DNA of 8,133 nt from Gammaproteobacteria bacterium (lineage in GTDB: Bacteria; Pseudomonadota; Gammaproteobacteria; SZUA-229), in assembly GCA_030637945.1 (NCBI GenBank), contig DAOWFN010000138.1:1-8133 (forward strand), in the 5' to 3' direction. Shown here in pieces: positions 6,330-8,133 of the stretch. The notes below the pieces were generated by a model. It was given only the letters and a program-made list of their open reading frames with translations, did no database searches and was not told the DNA's origin. Every line of letters begins with the position of its first letter. Position 1 is the stretch's first letter. Position numbers and translations under genes: made by a program.

Positions 6330-7799
6330 TCATAGTTGTTGCTGAATGGGAAGACGGGAATAGATGAAATTTGCCAGTCTTTGCCACAGGTTTCTTGCGG
6401 GTTGGCGGGTGGTTGAGTCTTTGTTACATGTCCAGGTAAGGCGCCCCTTATCATTGTATTTTACCTGCCAGAATTGACCTTCGGACAAGTCGCTTAAAAA
6501 AGCATTTCTAATATCGTCGGATAGAGTCGAGTTATCTACAAGAATACCTATTTCGGTGTTTAAGGAGGCAGAACGTGGGTCAAGGTTCAAAGTGCCTACA
6601 TAAACTGAGTCTGTATCATAGATAATGGATTTCGCATGTAAGCCAAAGATTTTTACATTGCTGGCTGGTGTTGAATAGGTTGAGTGATATTCGGGGTCTG
6701 AACGAAACTCAAACAGCTCGACACCCATAGAAAGTAGTTGATGTCGATAACGTTCATAACCTGAAAAAGCTGCGGTCACATCTATTGATGCAAGTGAGTT
6801 AGTAAACACCTGAACATTGACGCCTCTATCGACCATGTTTTTTAGTGAGGCTATTAGATCGTTCGAGGGCACAAAGTAAGCACTGATAAGCGTCAACTGT
6901 TTAACGGTATCAATACTGGATTGATAAAGTTTTTGCATGGTTTGACTCTGTTTGCTTTCATCCGGTTCTGGCAGGTCATAAAAAATATGTGATTCAGATT
7001 GAATGAGTGATGCGGAGAGTTTCGGATTAGCAATCAGGGAGTTTTTGAGGTGCTCGATTCGCTGAATAATTGGGCTATTTATAAAAATAAACTTGTCCAG
7101 CCTTTTCTTCATATGGATAAAATCAAGTCGCCGGGGCCGAAAAGCAATGATACGCCTTGCGGTTTTGGAAACAGGACTATTCCAGTAAAGATCAAAACTT
7201 TTTGAAAAGCTATTTACGGCATTACCGCAGACCATTAGATCAAGGTCGCGAAAATCAAACAGGCGGTTTAAACCAAAATATTCATCGCCAATATTTCTAC
7301 CGCCAATAATCGATACGACGTTGTCAGTTATTAGCAACTTGTTATGCATGCGATGATTGAGGCGATCAATGTCCCAAAGAAACTCGAAAAGCCTGAACAT
7401 TTTAAAAGGCCATCGAAGGTGAAATGGATTAAATAAACGTACCTCAATATTGGCGTGCTGATTAAGTATGGCGATGCGTCGATCAGCGCCAAAAGTATGG
7501 ATATCGTCAAGCAATAATCGAACACGAACACCACGGTCAGCCGCTTCAATGAGTTTATTGATTAATAATTTTCCTGAGGTGTCTGCGTGCCAACTGTAAT
7601 ATTGGGCATCGATGGTTTTTTCAGCTTGTTCTATGAGGGCAAGACGCCAGGCAAGTGCTTCATCATTGTTATGTATGGGAAGAAAACGAGACTGATCGTT
7701 GCTTAATGAGGGGTCAATTTTAAAGAGCCTGGCTAAAGCGGCAGAAAAATCCGGTGGAGCGGCGTAACTTGTTGTTCTTGTTAGAGGTTTAAAGTGCAT
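6330..7799 (-). CDS. clsC: Phospholipase D family protein, cardiolipin synthase C (ClsC/YmdC)-like
   Basis: This 489-residue protein has two HxKx4D (HKD) motifs, H152-x-K154-x4-D159 (HNKLLITD) and H388-x-K390-x4-D395 (HAKSIIYD), which together form the phospholipase D active site. The surrounding sequence is typical of E. coli ClsC: IDAQYYSWHADTSGKLL at 63-79, GVRVRLLLDD at 90-99, EVRLFNPF, then VVSIIGGRNIGDEYFG after motif 1, and GTLNLDPRSASLNTEIG after motif 2. ClsC makes cardiolipin by joining the phosphatidyl group of phosphatidylethanolamine to phosphatidylglycerol; the same reaction is inferred here. Length agrees (E. coli about 473). The N-terminus has no hydrophobic signal or lipobox. 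It begins with a soluble RTTSYAAPP stretch that in related proteins, as I recall, follows a lipoprotein signal. AGGAG lies only 1 nt before the ATG; an in-frame TAA four codons upstream rules out an earlier start. It precedes plsB. The exact substrate could differ, as PLD-family proteins vary. Confidence 0.88.
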   Translation of the reverse strand: MHFKPLTRTTSYAAPPDFSAALARLFKIDPSLSNDQSRFLPIHNNDEALAWRLALIEQAEKTIDAQYYSWHADTSGKLLINKLIEAADRGVRVRLLLDDIHTFGADRRIAILNQHANIEVRLFNPFHLRWPFKMFRLFEFLWDIDRLNHRMHNKLLITDNVVSIIGGRNIGDEYFGLNRLFDFRDLDLMVCGNAVNSFSKSFDLYWNSPVSKTARRIIAFRPRRLDFIHMKKRLDKFIFINSPIIQRIEHLKNSLIANPKLSASLIQSESHIFYDLPEPDESKQSQTMQKLYQSSIDTVKQLTLISAYFVPSNDLIASLKNMVDRGVNVQVFTNSLASIDVTAAFSGYERYRHQLLSMGVELFEFRSDPEYHSTYSTPASNVKIFGLHAKSIIYDTDSVYVGTLNLDPRSASLNTEIGILVDNSTLSDDIRNAFLSDLSEGQFWQVKYNDKGRLTWTCNKDSTTRQPARNLWQRLANFIYSRLPIQQQL

Positions 7800-7800
7800 G

Positions 7801-7805
7801 CTCCT
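7801..7805 (-). promoter_or_regulatory. Unusually close Shine-Dalgarno of the clsC-like gene
   Basis: On the minus strand AGGAG ends 1 nt before the ATG at 7799, closer than the usual 5-9 nt. No other start codon in frame fits a better spacing, so initiation may be inefficient or the match may be coincidental. Confidence 0.4.
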
Positions 7806-7911
7806 ACATTAGCGCAAATCGAAAAACATGTGTAATTGGAAAGATTGTTGAAATTTCAGAAGCGGGCGACTACTATTTCAGGAGGATTTGTAATTTCGTG
7901 TTTTTCCCTCA

Positions 7912-7939
7912 TTAACTCCAGGATAACCCACACTATAGT
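7912..7939 (+). promoter_or_regulatory. Candidate promoter for the lipoprotein gene, possibly leaderless
   Basis: TTAACT (7912-7917, 4/6 to the -35) and TATAGT (7934-7939, 5/6 to the -10) are separated by 16 nt. The expected transcription start is about 7945-7947, at the start codon itself. There is no Shine-Dalgarno within 15 nt of the ATG, which fits a leaderless mRNA, but the promoter is only a hand match. Confidence 0.35.
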
Positions 7940-7945
7940 TCGTTT

Positions 7946-8133
7946 ATGTTAAAGAAAATTAGTGCTTCCATGCTTGTTTTCACCGCTATCAATGTTGCTG
8001 GATGCGCCAGCATGAGTATTTCCGATAAACGGCGTCTTGTCAGTAACCATCGTGATATGCCTAAATTTTCTGCTACCAGGCAATGCAAGCCCGGCGTAAG
8101 AGCTGAAATGTTTGAAAATATTGCCGATACAGA
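7946..8133 (+). CDS. Lipoprotein of unknown function (partial, C-terminus beyond right edge)
   Basis: The frame is open from ATG 7946 to the window edge (62 residues). Residues 1-20 form a lipoprotein signal peptide: basic LKK n-region, hydrophobic core (SMLVFTAINV) and lipobox VAGC with C20 as the lipidated residue. Residues after C20 are A-S, not Asp, so under the Lol rule the protein should go to the outer membrane. The visible mature part (about 42 residues, including RQCKPGVRAEMFENIADT) is mainly polar and I do not recognise a family; C47 is a second cysteine. The start at 7946 is preferred over the ATG at codon 9 because only it supplies the basic n-region. The gene is divergent from the clsC-plsB pair and might share its regulatory region. 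Confidence 0.75.
   Translation, partial: MLKKISASMLVFTAINVAGCASMSISDKRRLVSNHRDMPKFSATRQCKPGVRAEMFENIADT

Noticed and set aside
6326..6349. Inverted repeat CCATTCA/TGAATGG across the clsC-like stop codon
   Set aside because: The stem is 7 bp with a 10-nt loop and no T-run follows, so it does not look like a terminator; probably incidental.

Overview
The window looks like ordinary chromosomal DNA of a gammaproteobacterium of moderate, slightly AT-leaning base composition. The best taxonomic pointers are a full-length PlsB-type glycerol-3-phosphate acyltransferase, a type found mainly in Gammaproteobacteria, a PurU formyltetrahydrofolate deformylase, and a membrane protein with a DamX-like C-terminal SPOR domain. 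I see no CRISPR array, insertion sequence, phage gene, rRNA or tRNA, and no gene looks broken apart from the two cut by the window edges.

Layout, left to right. (1) Positions 1-353, minus: the N-terminal 117 residues of an exported DUF3179 protein, cut by the left edge. (2) 515-1384, plus: purU, starting at a TTG codon behind a good Shine-Dalgarno, followed by a strong bidirectional terminator near 1449-1478. (3) 1510-1881, minus: a small membrane-anchored protein with a C-x2-C-x5-C ... C cysteine pattern (DUF6455-like), convergent with purU and sharing its terminator. (4) 2122-3642, plus: a 506-residue cysteine-free protein with a ~300-residue coiled-coil region, one membrane span and a periplasmic SPOR domain. 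(5) 3643-3781: a convergent gap with a nested stem-loop but no classical terminator. (6) 7799 down to 3782, minus: a cardiolipin-synthase-C-like phospholipase D protein followed 88 nt later by plsB, probably one phospholipid-synthesis transcription unit. (7) 7946-8133, plus: the first 62 residues of a lipoprotein, divergent from the lipid genes and cut by the right edge.

Functional links: plsB makes the first committed phospholipid precursor (lysophosphatidic acid), and the PLD protein probably makes cardiolipin at the other end of the pathway, so they form a coherent pair. The SPOR protein is envelope-related and may act at the division site, but it shares no operon with them. purU, DUF3179 and the Cys-rich protein appear to be independent units.

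The least ordinary items are the SPOR protein (unusual architecture, with the glycan-contact tryptophans of DamX apparently missing), a possible Anr/FNR-type site in front of the Cys-rich membrane protein, the ClsC-like protein without an N-terminal export or lipid signal, and the lipoprotein whose best promoter predicts a leaderless mRNA. I did not find convincing evidence for a wholly new multi-gene system.
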